Assembly (NCBI RefSeq): GCF_019599465.1
Contig: NZ_RKLR01000009.1
Coordinates: 1-64,000 of the forward strand
DNA from: Haloarcula rubra
GTDB lineage: Archaea; Halobacteriota; Halobacteria; Halobacteriales; Haloarculaceae
Direction of reading: 5' to 3'
DNA length: 64,000 bases
Shown here: positions 39,433 through 48,819 of the stretch, one piece after another
How the letters are laid out: each line of letters starts with the position of its first letter
How positions within the stretch are numbered: position 1 is the stretch's first letter
The notes under the pieces: generated by a model
The model's database searches: none
What the model was told of the DNA's origin: nothing
Seen by the model: only the letters and a program-made list of their open reading frames with translations
Made by a program: the position numbers and the translations under genes

Positions 39433-40740
39433 ATGAGTGATGAGAGAGGTATCCCTCGCCGAGAATTCCTCAAGTCGGCCATCGCTATCGGAGGAACAGC
39501 GGCATTTAGTGCCTGTCTAGGCCGTGAAGAGGTCGATGTCCCGACGGGCCCGGACGATCTCTCGTCGTATCCACAACGTCAACACGCTTGGAATGAGGTC
39601 CTCCCACGGGACGACCATGGGAACATCATCGCTCCGAGCCATCGTGTGCTTCTCTATTTGAATTACCGACGAGACGGGCAACCGAACGAAGACGACCGCG
39701 ACCAAGTTGAAACAGCTCTCCGTGGCATCGAACACGCCTACGAGCGAAGCGGGGACGGGTTATTGCTCACGGTGAGTTATTCTCCGGCATACTTTTACCG
39801 ATTCGACGACTCGCTTCCCGACGACGTTGACCTCCCCGATCCGGAAGCACTTGCTCCGTTTGAGGAACCCGAGTTCGATACGCCCGATGCGGTCGTCCAT
39901 CTCGCAAGTAACACGGCACAGGTGGTGCTCGGTGCCGAAGAAGCCCTCAAAGGGAACAAATCGACTCTCAACGGTGTCGATCAGCCTGACGCTGCACTGA
40001 CCGATGTCTTCTCACTCGCCGACCGGCGAACTGGATTTATCGGGGATGGACTCCCGGCGGAGAATGCAGACGATGCGGAGGGTGTTCCGGCCGACAAAGT
40101 CCCGGAGGACGCACCCCTGTTTATGGGATTCAAATCGGGATTCAAAAAGAACCAGGCCAGTGAAGACCGTGTCACGATCCAGTCGGGGCCGTTCGCCGGT
40201 GGCACGACTCAGCACATCTCCAAGCTCCAGCTCAACCTCAACCAGTGGTACAATCAGGACGATCGTTGGCAGCGTGAGGCGAAGATGTTCTGTCCGTACC
40301 ACGCCGAGAACGACGTCATCGAGGGGGCTGGAGACAATCTCGGGACCAGCAGCAAAATCGACGACTGTCAGCCGACGGATGAAACGGCCCGCGAGATGGG
40401 CGTCGTCGGCCACTCTCAAAAATCCGCCCGCGCTCGCGACGACGATGACTCACCGCTCATCCTTCGGCGTGACTTCGATTCTACCGACGGTGGAGCCGCT
40501 AGTCTCCACTTTTTAGCGCTCCAGCGACGGATCACCGACTTCGTCGACACGAGAGAAGCGATGAACGGAACTGATGTTACCGAGCAGTCGGCCGTCGGTC
40601 AGCGAAACAACAACGGCATCCTGCAGTACATCCGTACGGAGCGTCGCGGTAATTTCCTCGTCCCCCCGCGATCGTTGCGCGCGCTGCCGCCTGGACAGCC
40701 GGCTGGGGACGCACAGGAGGTGACGCATGAATCGTCGTGA
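39433..40740 (+). CDS. Tat lipoprotein resembling Dyp-type peroxidases (DUF7405-like)
   Basis: 435 residues from ATG 39433. PRREFLKSAIAIGGTAAFSACLG is a Tat signal with lipobox. Blocks GDGLLLTVSYSPAYFYRF, LADRRTGFIGDG, PLFMGFKSGFKKNQASEDRVTIQSGPFAGGTTQHISKLQLNL and SLHFLALQRRITDF follow the order of Dyp-type peroxidase motifs but lack the canonical GxxDG, so heme binding is uncertain. Overlaps the next Tat lipoprotein gene by 14 bases, so they probably act together outside the cell. The DUF name is from memory. Confidence 0.6.
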   Translation: MSDERGIPRREFLKSAIAIGGTAAFSACLGREEVDVPTGPDDLSSYPQRQHAWNEVLPRDDHGNIIAPSHRVLLYLNYRRDGQPNEDDRDQVETALRGIEHAYERSGDGLLLTVSYSPAYFYRFDDSLPDDVDLPDPEALAPFEEPEFDTPDAVVHLASNTAQVVLGAEEALKGNKSTLNGVDQPDAALTDVFSLADRRTGFIGDGLPAENADDAEGVPADKVPEDAPLFMGFKSGFKKNQASEDRVTIQSGPFAGGTTQHISKLQLNLNQWYNQDDRWQREAKMFCPYHAENDVIEGAGDNLGTSSKIDDCQPTDETAREMGVVGHSQKSARARDDDDSPLILRRDFDSTDGGAASLHFLALQRRITDFVDTREAMNGTDVTEQSAVGQRNNNGILQYIRTERRGNFLVPPRSLRALPPGQPAGDAQEVTHESS

Positions 40741-41788
40741 CGTACTTCGAGCGGTCGGGGGCACGTCACTCATAGGGCTCGCGGGGTGTGCCGGCCTGTT
40801 CGAGACGCGATCAGCGCGGGCACCACCGCTCCCCGAGAACCGGCCGGACGCAGTATACTATCCGACCCACTATGAGGGCATGAAAATGCCCGGGATGAAG
40901 GAACAGGGCGGGTACAGGTGTGCGATCACGTACTCGTATGCGCACCGGTTCTGGCTGATGAAGCCGAATGGGATCACGAAGGTCGAGATTCAACCCGAGG
41001 ATTCGATTCATCTCATGCCGGTCGTTTGGGAGACACAGACGGGGATTATCCCACCCGATATCAATCCACAGCTCACGATTACACAGAACGGTGAGTCGAT
41101 TGATCAGTTCGCGCCGTGGCCGATGCTCTCCCAGCCGATGGGTTTTCACTTCGGTGATAACGCACAACTTCAGGGCGACGGCACATACACTGTCGAGGTC
41201 AGCATCGGCGGGCCGTCGACGCGACGGACCGGCTCGCTGGCCGAGAACCAAGGAAACACATCGTTCACGTTCGAGTTCGAGTTCAGCGAATCGACGCTCA
41301 ATGAGATCTCGTACACGGATATCCCCGACGACAAGGAAGGCACGAAGGGTGCTGTCGACCTGATGGACATGGAGATGTTACCGAACTCGCAGGTGCCGAC
41401 ACCAGACGCACTCCCCGGCGACGTGCGTGGCTCGGAGACGAGCGGAGACGCGAAGTTCGCGATTACGGTCGTCGAAGACGCGTCGCGTTTCGGTGGTGAC
41501 GAGGAGCAGAAGTACCTCGCTGTGTCTCCGCGCACGCCTTACAATCGGACCATGCTGCCGATGATGTCACTATCGGCAACACTACAACGCGACGGTACGT
41601 CGGTATTCGACGGAATTCTGCAGGCAACCATCGATTCAGATCTCCGCTATCACTATGGGACGACGGTTGCGGACGTACTGACGGGAGATGAACTGACGAT
41701 CACAGTCGATTCGCCCCCACAAACGGCTCGCCATGAAGGATACGAGACAGCCTTCGTTGATATGCCAGATGTGCAGGTGACGTTGTAG
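40727..41788 (+). CDS. P19/Tp34-like metal-binding Tat lipoprotein, copy 1
   Basis: 353 residues. MNRRDVLRAVGGTSLIGLAGCAG is a Tat lipoprotein signal. The first half has the beta-sandwich features of P19/Tp34 (Fe2+ transport) proteins: YYPTHYEGMKMPGM with Met/His ligands, SIHLMPVVWE and SQPMGFHFGDN. The second half repeats a similar beta pattern, including VDLMDMEMLPNSQVP. P19 binds copper and helps ferrous-iron uptake in bacteria. Paralogue at 42020-43090. The gene start lies inside the end of the Dyp-like gene. Confidence 0.7.
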   Translation: MNRRDVLRAVGGTSLIGLAGCAGLFETRSARAPPLPENRPDAVYYPTHYEGMKMPGMKEQGGYRCAITYSYAHRFWLMKPNGITKVEIQPEDSIHLMPVVWETQTGIIPPDINPQLTITQNGESIDQFAPWPMLSQPMGFHFGDNAQLQGDGTYTVEVSIGGPSTRRTGSLAENQGNTSFTFEFEFSESTLNEISYTDIPDDKEGTKGAVDLMDMEMLPNSQVPTPDALPGDVRGSETSGDAKFAITVVEDASRFGGDEEQKYLAVSPRTPYNRTMLPMMSLSATLQRDGTSVFDGILQATIDSDLRYHYGTTVADVLTGDELTITVDSPPQTARHEGYETAFVDMPDVQVTL

Positions 41789-41828
41789 TTTCAAAGGTGT
41801 CTTTAGAAATCCAATCGAAGCCAAACCC

Positions 41829-41915
41829 ATGGAAGAGAAACACCTCTTACTGGCGGCGTTACTCGGCGTCGTCTCACTACTGGTACTCACCGGATTCGTC
41901 GTTCGCCTGGCGTAG
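41829..41915 (+). CDS. 28-residue single-span membrane peptide
   Basis: MEEKHLLLAALLGVVSLLVL then TGFVVRLA: an acidic start, one hydrophobic helix and a basic end, so oriented with the C-terminus inside. It lies between the two P19/Tp34-like genes in the same direction. Small membrane peptides of this type occur with transporters and oxidases. It may be chance, as no ribosome-binding site is visible. Confidence 0.4.
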   Translation: MEEKHLLLAALLGVVSLLVLTGFVVRLA

Positions 41916-42019
41916 ACAGTCACAAAGTGACCGAGGCTGGCAGTTTCAGATACTTCCGGTTGATGACAGCGAGGTCGACTCAATATGAACCAACCAAACA
42001 TACCATCGCAGATGGGACG

Positions 42020-43090
42020 ATGAATCGACGAACGTTTCTCAGACAGGGAGCCGCCCTCTCGGGAGGACTGCTGCTGTCTGGTTGCTTGGGTCAGCTCGGG
42101 TTCGAGACGCAGTCCGCGTGGCGTGATCCACCGCTGGTGGAGGATCGACCTGACGCAGTCTACTATCCGGCAATCATCGAAGGGATGGGAATGTACGGAA
42201 CGACGACGGCCGGCGATCTCGGATTTGCACTGATGCATTCCTTCCCGCACCGTTTCTGGAATCTCACTGGCTCACGAAAGACGAAAGTCGTCGTTCAGTC
42301 GGATGATTCGGTGCATCTGATGGCGAGTGTCTGGGACACCGAGACGGAGACGATCCTCCCGGTCGACGTCTCTGTCGAAATCAGTAACAGCGACGGTCGA
42401 GTGTCTTCGACCAACCTCTGGCCGATGATTTCGCCGAATATGGGGTTCCACTACGGCGACAATATCGCGCTTCCGGGGGAAGGACAGTACGATGTGACGC
42501 TCCAGATCGGCCCCTTGCAGACAGCTCGTACGAATCCATTCGACGGGCGATTTACAGAGGGACAGTCTGCCACGATGCAGTTCACGTTCGATACGGATGA
42601 GACGTACAATTTGGAGATTCGCCGGTTAGGCGACAAAGCCGGTACCCGTGGGACAGTCGATCTAATGGACATGGAAATGGTCCCTGAACCGGTCGTACCG
42701 ACAAAATCCGAGCTTCCTGGTCGACTTCTCCACGAAGGGCAATCCAGTGATGCGACGATACTCGTTGCTCTCGTTGACGGTGACCATCGGTTTAGTGATA
42801 GTGACGGTCCCTTCCTGATCGTCTCTCCTCGAACACCGTACAATCGCGTGATGCTCCCGAGGATGGCTCTTTCAGCAACACTCGACCGAGGAGGGGACAC
42901 AATCACACAAGGGACACTCCAAGCGTCCCTCGATCCCGACCTCGGGAGTTTCTATGGGATGGGTCTCGATGAACTCGAGACGGGCGATACGGTCAGACTC
43001 ACCGTCGAGACACCACCCCAACTGGCGCGGCACGATGGCTACGAAACCGCATTTCTCGATATGGATCCGGTTGAGTTCACTGTCGAGTGA
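42020..43090 (+). CDS. P19/Tp34-like metal-binding Tat lipoprotein, copy 2
   Basis: 356 residues from ATG 42020; the frame upstream to 41927 has no signal-peptide sense. MNRRTFLRQGAALSGGLLLSGCLG is a Tat lipoprotein signal. It follows the same plan as copy 1 (YYPAIIEGMGMYG, SVHLMASVWD, NMGFHYGDN, VDLMDMEMVPEPVVP, SPRTPYNRVMLPRMALSATL), so an old tandem duplication. Differences in the first motif (IIEGMGM against HYEGMKM) may change the metal preference. Confidence 0.7.
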   Translation: MNRRTFLRQGAALSGGLLLSGCLGQLGFETQSAWRDPPLVEDRPDAVYYPAIIEGMGMYGTTTAGDLGFALMHSFPHRFWNLTGSRKTKVVVQSDDSVHLMASVWDTETETILPVDVSVEISNSDGRVSSTNLWPMISPNMGFHYGDNIALPGEGQYDVTLQIGPLQTARTNPFDGRFTEGQSATMQFTFDTDETYNLEIRRLGDKAGTRGTVDLMDMEMVPEPVVPTKSELPGRLLHEGQSSDATILVALVDGDHRFSDSDGPFLIVSPRTPYNRVMLPRMALSATLDRGGDTITQGTLQASLDPDLGSFYGMGLDELETGDTVRLTVETPPQLARHDGYETAFLDMDPVEFTVE

Positions 43091-43153
43091 AGTTCCGAAG
43101 GGTGGCTTCTGTCAGCCAGTGTGCGACCAGCTGTACCCTCGAATCCACCAGAA

Positions 43154-44665
43154 TCAGGGTAGATAAGGGGGCGTCGCTCCTGGAAGTGAGAGAATCCAGA
43201 GGCTAATGACGGTGTAACCGATCATCACAAGAATGAATGGGTACTGGCTCCGGATCGCGACGAGACGACTCGAGAAGAGTTCGTAGGCGGTCGCGTGCGC
43301 TGCCCAAATAGCGAGGAGATGCCCAACGAGCACGTAGGCGATACTCAAGCCCTCGAACCATCCAGGTGGAGACAATGTCAGGGGATTCGCTGGAGGCGAC
43401 AGTGGGGAGACAATCGCCATCCCTAGAGCCGGACTGAGGGATACGGCCAGTCCAGTGTAGTGAGCGAGGTGATATCCCGCTGCGATAGCCAATAGCGAGG
43501 GTGCAAACCGAAAGGCGATGCGTTTCGCTGAGATGTATGTCCCAGTCCGTCGCCGAGAGAGTACGCCAGCATACCAATACGCGCCGAAGAAAACGACGTA
43601 GCCACTGACGAAAAGGAGCGTGTAGATGAGGATCGCACGAATTTGTACAGCTCCCACTCCGATATTGGAGTGGCTGACGAGTGTCTCGATAGTTGCTGCG
43701 CCCGTCTGCGTCGTGATGAAGCCACTGTACGTGAGTTCCCAGATTAGCGCAATGACGAACGCAACATCGGATGTGTCAGTGATTACGTCTGCGTTGGTCA
43801 GGTCACTACCGGGCAGTTTTACAGTAAGCTTCCCATCCCGCCGTTTTACAGGGGCGACAGCCCCGAAGAATCGGAACAGGACGGATAACGGATCTGCGTT
43901 CCCGAACCATGCATTGGGACCGACGAGTACCGCGCCTGCGATTGTGACGACACTGTAGCCGAGGATCGCAATCGAAAGAACGGACGGAATCGTGCTGACA
44001 GGAAAAATCACCTCAACCCACACGAGAAGTAATAGGCCACCAACAGCTGGCCATCGGGCTAATCCTTCTGGATACGTCCGGAATCCAGTTGGAAGTAGCG
44101 AGACGATTCCTCGCCAGGGGTTCAGCACTGGCCAGAGATTGCCTCCGAGATACGTGAGCATCGGCAAGCCTGCACGAACGACGACGAACGTGACCAAGAT
44201 GGTGAAACTCGCTGTCGGGAGTTGAGGGCCCGTCACTCCGAGGTACACTGCCAGTCCGAGGACGACGATCCCGAGTCCACGTCCGGTCCACACAACAGGT
44301 GTTCGCCAGTCATCAATCGTTGGGCCAGGAACCGACCAGCTGTGGAGATAACGGATAAACGCCCGATCAGTGACGAAACTCGCCAGCAAAGCGGAGGCTC
44401 CGATTGTGGCACCACCGGTGGCAAGGTACAGCCATCGGGGAACGGCGAGGGTATCCCGTGGCTGCTTCGAGAGCGTCATTCCGTTCCCGGCAGCGACTGT
44501 TTCGGTAAACAGCGTCAATACCGAGACCCAGGTTACAAACTGAATCAGGAGTCTGAGCTTTGTGTTCGATACGACCCAATTATGAAGCCTCGACTCTAGC
44601 CCTGAGTCTGTGTCTCCCTCCCTGCGTGCTCCAGAATTCGTGTCTGAGTCAGGCGACGATGGCAT
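43154..44665 (-). CDS. polytopic membrane protein of unknown function
   Basis: 503 residues with about twelve hydrophobic segments. Conserved-looking features are GNLWPVLNPWRGIV, a WFGNADPLSVLFRFFGAVAPVKRRDG loop and membrane histidines (GYHLAHYTG, GHLLAIWAAHATAYELF). These recall heme- or quinone-binding membrane proteins, but I cannot assign a family. It overlaps the upstream zinc-finger membrane protein gene by 17 bases, so they are co-expressed. Confidence 0.6.
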   Translation of the reverse strand: MPSSPDSDTNSGARREGDTDSGLESRLHNWVVSNTKLRLLIQFVTWVSVLTLFTETVAAGNGMTLSKQPRDTLAVPRWLYLATGGATIGASALLASFVTDRAFIRYLHSWSVPGPTIDDWRTPVVWTGRGLGIVVLGLAVYLGVTGPQLPTASFTILVTFVVVRAGLPMLTYLGGNLWPVLNPWRGIVSLLPTGFRTYPEGLARWPAVGGLLLLVWVEVIFPVSTIPSVLSIAILGYSVVTIAGAVLVGPNAWFGNADPLSVLFRFFGAVAPVKRRDGKLTVKLPGSDLTNADVITDTSDVAFVIALIWELTYSGFITTQTGAATIETLVSHSNIGVGAVQIRAILIYTLLFVSGYVVFFGAYWYAGVLSRRRTGTYISAKRIAFRFAPSLLAIAAGYHLAHYTGLAVSLSPALGMAIVSPLSPPANPLTLSPPGWFEGLSIAYVLVGHLLAIWAAHATAYELFSSRLVAIRSQYPFILVMIGYTVISLWILSLPGATPPYLP

Positions 44666-44915
44666 ATAGCATTAAGAAACCGAAGTATAGGAGCACAAGG
44701 GCTCCAAGTGCTTTCAGACGCAGCGTGCGTAACTCGTCTTCTTCGTCCGCTCTGGCAGAGAGGAACGCGTCTTCCTCGTCGGCATCCAACTCTTGGGGAT
44801 GTTCTAAGCCTTTGTGGAGGACGAGGCGGTCGGTCGTTGGGAACGGATGCCCACAGTAATCACACTCCCCTGCAGGAGAGTCACGCTGTGGAACCGTAGT
44901 GCCTTCGTATGACAT
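44649..44915 (-). CDS. zinc-finger protein with C-terminal membrane helix
   Basis: 88 residues. A C2H2-type finger (CDYCGHPFPTTDRLVLHKGLEH, about 18-39) precedes an acidic stretch and one membrane helix (LGALVLLYFGFLMLYAIVA) at the end. I recall this as the haloarchaeal DUF7410 type. The finger faces the cytoplasm if tail-anchored. Overlaps the polytopic membrane protein gene. Confidence 0.7.
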   Translation of the reverse strand: MSYEGTTVPQRDSPAGECDYCGHPFPTTDRLVLHKGLEHPQELDADEEDAFLSARADEEDELRTLRLKALGALVLLYFGFLMLYAIVA

Positions 44916-45036
44916 ACTCTCGAAAGCTGTTAATCGGCCGTAGGCCAGTCAGCGTTGAAACCGTTCTGGTTCGACGTTCGAACTTCTCCGCTCGTATATC
45001 GACTTACGTGGCGATATCAGCGGGCAGAATGGTCGG

Positions 45037-45186
45037 CTACAACAGATCTACTAGCGAAGAACGAAGCTGTACAAACACTCCCTTTGACGGCGTTGAAGTA
45101 GCCTTTTGTTCAGAGTGGTTGTCCTCGGCCGGGGACTGACTCTTCGCTTCTCGCTCTTCTTCGTAGGCGTCGCAGTAGATGCACAT
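45037..45186 (-). CDS. small CxxC protein
   Basis: 49 residues starting MCIYCDAYEEEREAKSQSPA, with one CxxC pair and a hydrophobic end. ATG 45186 is supported by TTTTATAGAG about 27 bases upstream, the usual distance for a leaderless haloarchaeal gene. It could bind zinc or iron as a dimer. Apart from it, 44916-45396 shows no gene. Confidence 0.5.
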   Translation of the reverse strand: MCIYCDAYEEEREAKSQSPAEDNHSEQKATSTPSKGVFVQLRSSLVDLL

Positions 45187-45396
45187 GAAAAAGAGTAGGC
45201 AGAGCGTCTCTATAAAACCATTTGACCGTAAGATGGGATATCGCGGAGAATTAGGATGAAGAAGCATTACCGGCTTAAGAGTGAGACGTTATATCGCACG
45301 AATATTAACTAACGTCTGAATCACAGCCATATTCTATTAACGATGAAGGGATCAATAACAGCCGATTTATTATATCGTGAAACTCAATTCGAGATA

Positions 45397-45801
45397 ATGA
45401 GCGATCCATCTGACTCGGACGCAACCTTCACCGGGTCGAGTCCATGGCCACTCTTCGTCGCGATTGGATTTGCTCTCTCGGAGGTCGGTGTTGTTCTCGG
45501 CCTTCGTCCTGTATCCGTTGCAGGACTTTTGTTGTTCGTAGGGTCTGTTGCTGGCATTCTTACGGAGGCGGGGTATATCTCTGGCCCAGCGAAAGCTGCA
45601 GGTATTCAAGGATTCGTCCTCATCGGCATCGGAATCCTGTTGATCACAGAAAATCAGATTGGGACAACAATCCGTGGTCAATCGATTGCTATCGCTGGCA
45701 TCATCTGTCTCGTTGGCGCAGCTCTCTGGGTCGGCTTCGTTCGGAAGAAGACCCGCGCCAAAATGTCGAAGACCGAGACACCGGAAACAACATCTGATTG
45801 A
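45397..45801 (+). CDS. four-span membrane protein (DUF7541-like)
   Basis: 134 residues from ATG 45397, with TTTATTATATC about 28 bases upstream. Four hydrophobic helices and the start SSPWPLFVAIGFALSEVGVVLGL recall a haloarchaeal family found beside cytochrome oxidase genes (named here from memory). The C-terminus is basic then acidic (RKKTRAKMSKTETPETTSD). Role unknown, perhaps oxidase-linked. Confidence 0.65.
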   Translation: MSDPSDSDATFTGSSPWPLFVAIGFALSEVGVVLGLRPVSVAGLLLFVGSVAGILTEAGYISGPAKAAGIQGFVLIGIGILLITENQIGTTIRGQSIAIAGIICLVGAALWVGFVRKKTRAKMSKTETPETTSD

Positions 45802-46030
45802 GCGACAGTACCGTACTACAATAATATTCGATACCACAAGAGAGAGATCACGTTCGTGGTTCTACTTGCTATCAGAATCAGGAGGGGACGATACTGAATC
45901 CGATGAGTACCAGTGGTGATGTGGTCAGCGTCGGTCTCACCGTGTGTGAAGTCCGTACCTTCTCCTCGGGATCAAACACGGCGAGTATCGAGCAATTCGG
46001 ACTTAGGTCCGGAGAATGGGACGGATTACC

Positions 46031-46112
46031 GGCCGAATTAATAACTCGGCCCGAATATTTTATTAGAGACTGCCATAATAAGGCCGTTTAGTAGCAGTCG
46101 ATTTAATAAGTC
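46031..46112. promoter_or_regulatory. promoter region of the Zn/Cd ATPase gene with two inverted repeats
   Basis: GGCCGA (46031-46036) mirrors TCGGCC (46046-46051), and ACTGC/GCAGT arms (about 46069 and 46094) flank the upstream edge of the TATA element ATTTAATAAG (near 46101-46110). The TATA is about 28 bases before the ATG. The rest of 45802-46133 shows no convincing gene. Metal-responsive repression is likely but the regulator is unknown. Confidence 0.45.
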
Positions 46113-46133
46113 TGTAGTAGCTAGCGGTATGTA

Positions 46134-48818
46134 ATGACCTCACCTGACGAGGAATCCCACGATGGAAGTGGTGAACCACCGGATCACACCCACGACCACG
46201 GAGAGGATTCTCACGAGCAGGCTCATACACATGACCACGAGCACGAGGAGCACGAGCATATCCGGCACACAGGACAAGACGGTGATGACGTTGCCCAATC
46301 GATAGATCAAGGGGATGTTGCACAGTTCTCCGTTCCGGAGATGGACTGCCCATCCTGTGCAGGAAAGGTCGAAAACAGCGTCGGAAAGCTGGACGGAATC
46401 AATAGCGTCGATCCACAGGTGACGACGGGAACACTGACGGTTTCGTACGACCGCGAGCAAACGAGCGCCACCGCAATAGCTGAACGTGTTGAAAAAGCTG
46501 GATACACCGTCGAGAACACTGGCGAAGTGACCTCGAAATTCACCGTCCCAGAGATGGATTGCGCTTCGTGCGCGGGTAAAATCGAAAACGCCCTCAACCG
46601 GGTCGGTGGAGTCACAACATACGAGACGCAGCCGACGACCGGAACCGTCGTCGTCACGTACGATTCGTCGCGGGCTGGGCAAGCTGATGTCATCAACGCG
46701 ATCGAAAGCGCTGGGTACGAGGTCACAGCCACGACAGGTGACGAATCAGGACGGCAGGAAGCGGGCGGAGAGCGCGAGGGTATCTGGACCAGTTCGCGCG
46801 CACTCAAGACGTGGGTGAGTGGTGGATTCGTCGCCCTCGGCTTACTCTTCGAATTCTTCCTGATCGGCCAGAATATACAGATCGCAGGCCTTCTCGGTAC
46901 TGATCTGCTGGTCGCCGACGTACTGTTTCTGATTGCAGTGGCCACCGGCGGCCAGGAGATCCTTCGCAACGGCTACTACTCGGCGCGGAATCTGAACCTC
47001 GATATCGACTTTCTGATGTCGGTGGCTATCCTCGGCGCACTCGTTGCGAGTCTCGTCTTCGGTGAGGCACTCTACTTCGAGGCCGCCACCCTCGCGTTCC
47101 TGTTCAGCGTCGCGGAACTGCTGGAGCGGTACTCGATGGATCGCGCCCGGAACTCCCTCCGCGAGCTGATGGACCTCTCTCCGGATGAAGCGACGGTCAA
47201 GCGTGATGGAAGCACGGAGACGATTCCCGTCGATGAGGTCGCCGTGGGAGACATCGTCGTCGTCAAGCCGGGGGAGAAAATCCCGATGGACGGGGCCGTC
47301 GTCGACGGTGAAAGCGCAGTCAATCAGGCACCGATCACGGGTGAAAGCGTCCCCGTCGACAAGACGACGGGCGACGAGGTGTACGCCGGCACCATCAACG
47401 AGGAGGGCTATCTCGAAGTGGAGGTCACCTCTGAAGCCGGTGATAATACGCTTTCGCGCATCGTGGAGCTGGTCGAAGATGCACAGTCGAACAAGACCGA
47501 ACGCGAGCAGTTCGTCGAGCGCTTCTCGACGTACTACACACCAGTCGTCGTCGCCTTCGCCATCCTGACGACGGTGGGAAGCCCATATGTCCTCGGCACA
47601 ACCTGGTCCACGGCCGTCGTCTACGGGCTGACGCTGCTGGTATTGGCCTGTCCCTGTGCGTTCGTCATCTCGACGCCTGTCTCGGTGGTGTCGGGAATTA
47701 CGAGTGCCGCGAAGAACGGCGTCCTGATCAAAGGCGGTAACCACCTCGAAGCGATGGGTGCGGTCGACGTCGTCGCGTTCGATAAGACGGGAACCCTGAC
47801 GAAGGGTGAGCTCACCGTCACGGACGTCGTTCCTCTGAACGGGAATTCGGAGGAGGACGTGCTCCGGTGTGCACGGGGACTCGAACAACGGAGTGAACAC
47901 CCCATCGGCGAGGCGATCGTCGCCGAAGCCGGCAGCGCAGGGGTCGCCGAGCTCGAGATCGATGACTTCGAGAGCATCACCGGCAAGGGTGTTCGTGCCG
48001 ACCTCGACGGGACTCCACACTTCGCAGGCAAACCGGGTCTGTTTGAGGAGTTAGATTTCGATCTTTCGCACGTTCACGCGACGACCGACGGTGGCGTCGT
48101 GACACAGACAGCCCGGCAGATGTGTGACCGGAACAACTGTCTCGATCTCCTCGAAGAGACCGTTCCCGAACTCCAGGCTGAAGGCAAGACCGTCGTCCTC
48201 GTTGGGACCGAAGACGAACTCGAGGGCGTCATCGCGGTCGCCGACGAGATTCGGCCGGAAGCGAAGCGAACGGTGACGCGACTGAAGCAACTCGGTGTCT
48301 CCCGAACGGTGATGCTGACGGGGGACAACGAACGGACTGCCCGCGCGATCGCCGACCAGGTCGGTGTCGACGAGTATCAGGCCGAACTACTCCCCGAAGA
48401 GAAGGTGGCCGCGATAGAGGAACTCGTCGATGAGTTCGATGGGGTTGCGATGGTCGGTGACGGCATCAACGACGCACCGGCGCTCGCCACCGCCACAGTC
48501 GGTGTGGCGATGGGGGCTGCCGGGACGGATACGGCGCTGGAGACCGCGGACATCGCCTTGATGGGCGATGACCTCGCAAAGCTCCCGTACCTCTACGAAC
48601 TCGCAAACGATGCGAACGGTGTCATCCGGCAGAACATCTGGTCGAGTCTCGCTGTCAAAGCCGGGCTGGCCGTCGCAGTCCCGTTCGGATACGTCCCAAT
48701 CTGGCTGGCGGTCCTCGCTGGCGACGCCGGGATGACGACGGCCGTTACCGGGAATGCGATGCGACTCTCTCGAATTACGCCAGACACAGACACCGAAACC
48801 AACGCTTCGGAGGGGTAA
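46134..48818 (+). CDS. zntA: P1B-type heavy-metal ATPase, Zn/Cd/Pb class
   Basis: 894 residues. A His/Asp/Glu-rich tail (HTHDHGEDSHEQAHTHDHEHEEHEH) precedes two metal-binding domains (MDCPSCAG, Cys 72/75; MDCASCAG, Cys 143/146). The core has ACPCAF (about 505-510), DKTGTLTKG (Asp about 550), a nucleotide domain and GDGINDAPA (about 776). The last helices read SSLAVKAGL and LAVLAGDAGMTTAVTGNAM; Lys and Asp-x-Gly there mark the P1B-2 class exporting Zn2+, Cd2+ or Pb2+, not the copper class, which has Tyr-Asn and Met-Ser-Ser. An insertion TARQMCDRNNCLDLLE adds two cysteines to the nucleotide domain. Confidence 0.9.
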   Translation: MTSPDEESHDGSGEPPDHTHDHGEDSHEQAHTHDHEHEEHEHIRHTGQDGDDVAQSIDQGDVAQFSVPEMDCPSCAGKVENSVGKLDGINSVDPQVTTGTLTVSYDREQTSATAIAERVEKAGYTVENTGEVTSKFTVPEMDCASCAGKIENALNRVGGVTTYETQPTTGTVVVTYDSSRAGQADVINAIESAGYEVTATTGDESGRQEAGGEREGIWTSSRALKTWVSGGFVALGLLFEFFLIGQNIQIAGLLGTDLLVADVLFLIAVATGGQEILRNGYYSARNLNLDIDFLMSVAILGALVASLVFGEALYFEAATLAFLFSVAELLERYSMDRARNSLRELMDLSPDEATVKRDGSTETIPVDEVAVGDIVVVKPGEKIPMDGAVVDGESAVNQAPITGESVPVDKTTGDEVYAGTINEEGYLEVEVTSEAGDNTLSRIVELVEDAQSNKTEREQFVERFSTYYTPVVVAFAILTTVGSPYVLGTTWSTAVVYGLTLLVLACPCAFVISTPVSVVSGITSAAKNGVLIKGGNHLEAMGAVDVVAFDKTGTLTKGELTVTDVVPLNGNSEEDVLRCARGLEQRSEHPIGEAIVAEAGSAGVAELEIDDFESITGKGVRADLDGTPHFAGKPGLFEELDFDLSHVHATTDGGVVTQTARQMCDRNNCLDLLEETVPELQAEGKTVVLVGTEDELEGVIAVADEIRPEAKRTVTRLKQLGVSRTVMLTGDNERTARAIADQVGVDEYQAELLPEEKVAAIEELVDEFDGVAMVGDGINDAPALATATVGVAMGAAGTDTALETADIALMGDDLAKLPYLYELANDANGVIRQNIWSSLAVKAGLAVAVPFGYVPIWLAVLAGDAGMTTAVTGNAMRLSRITPDTDTETNASEG

Positions 48819-48819
48819 G

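Noticed and set aside
45903-46091. Plus-strand frame of 62 residues before the ATPase
   Set aside because: It crosses the inverted repeats of the ATPase promoter region, has no promoter of its own and no recognisable sequence.
46842-48020. Long minus-strand reading frame of 392 residues
   Set aside because: It is the antisense of the Zn/Cd ATPase core; the plus frame has every P-type ATPase motif, while this one has none.
46134-48818. Annotation as copper exporter CopA
   Set aside because: The last helices have Lys and Asp-x-Gly typical of the Zn/Cd/Pb class instead of the Tyr-Asn and Met-Ser-Ser of copper ATPases.
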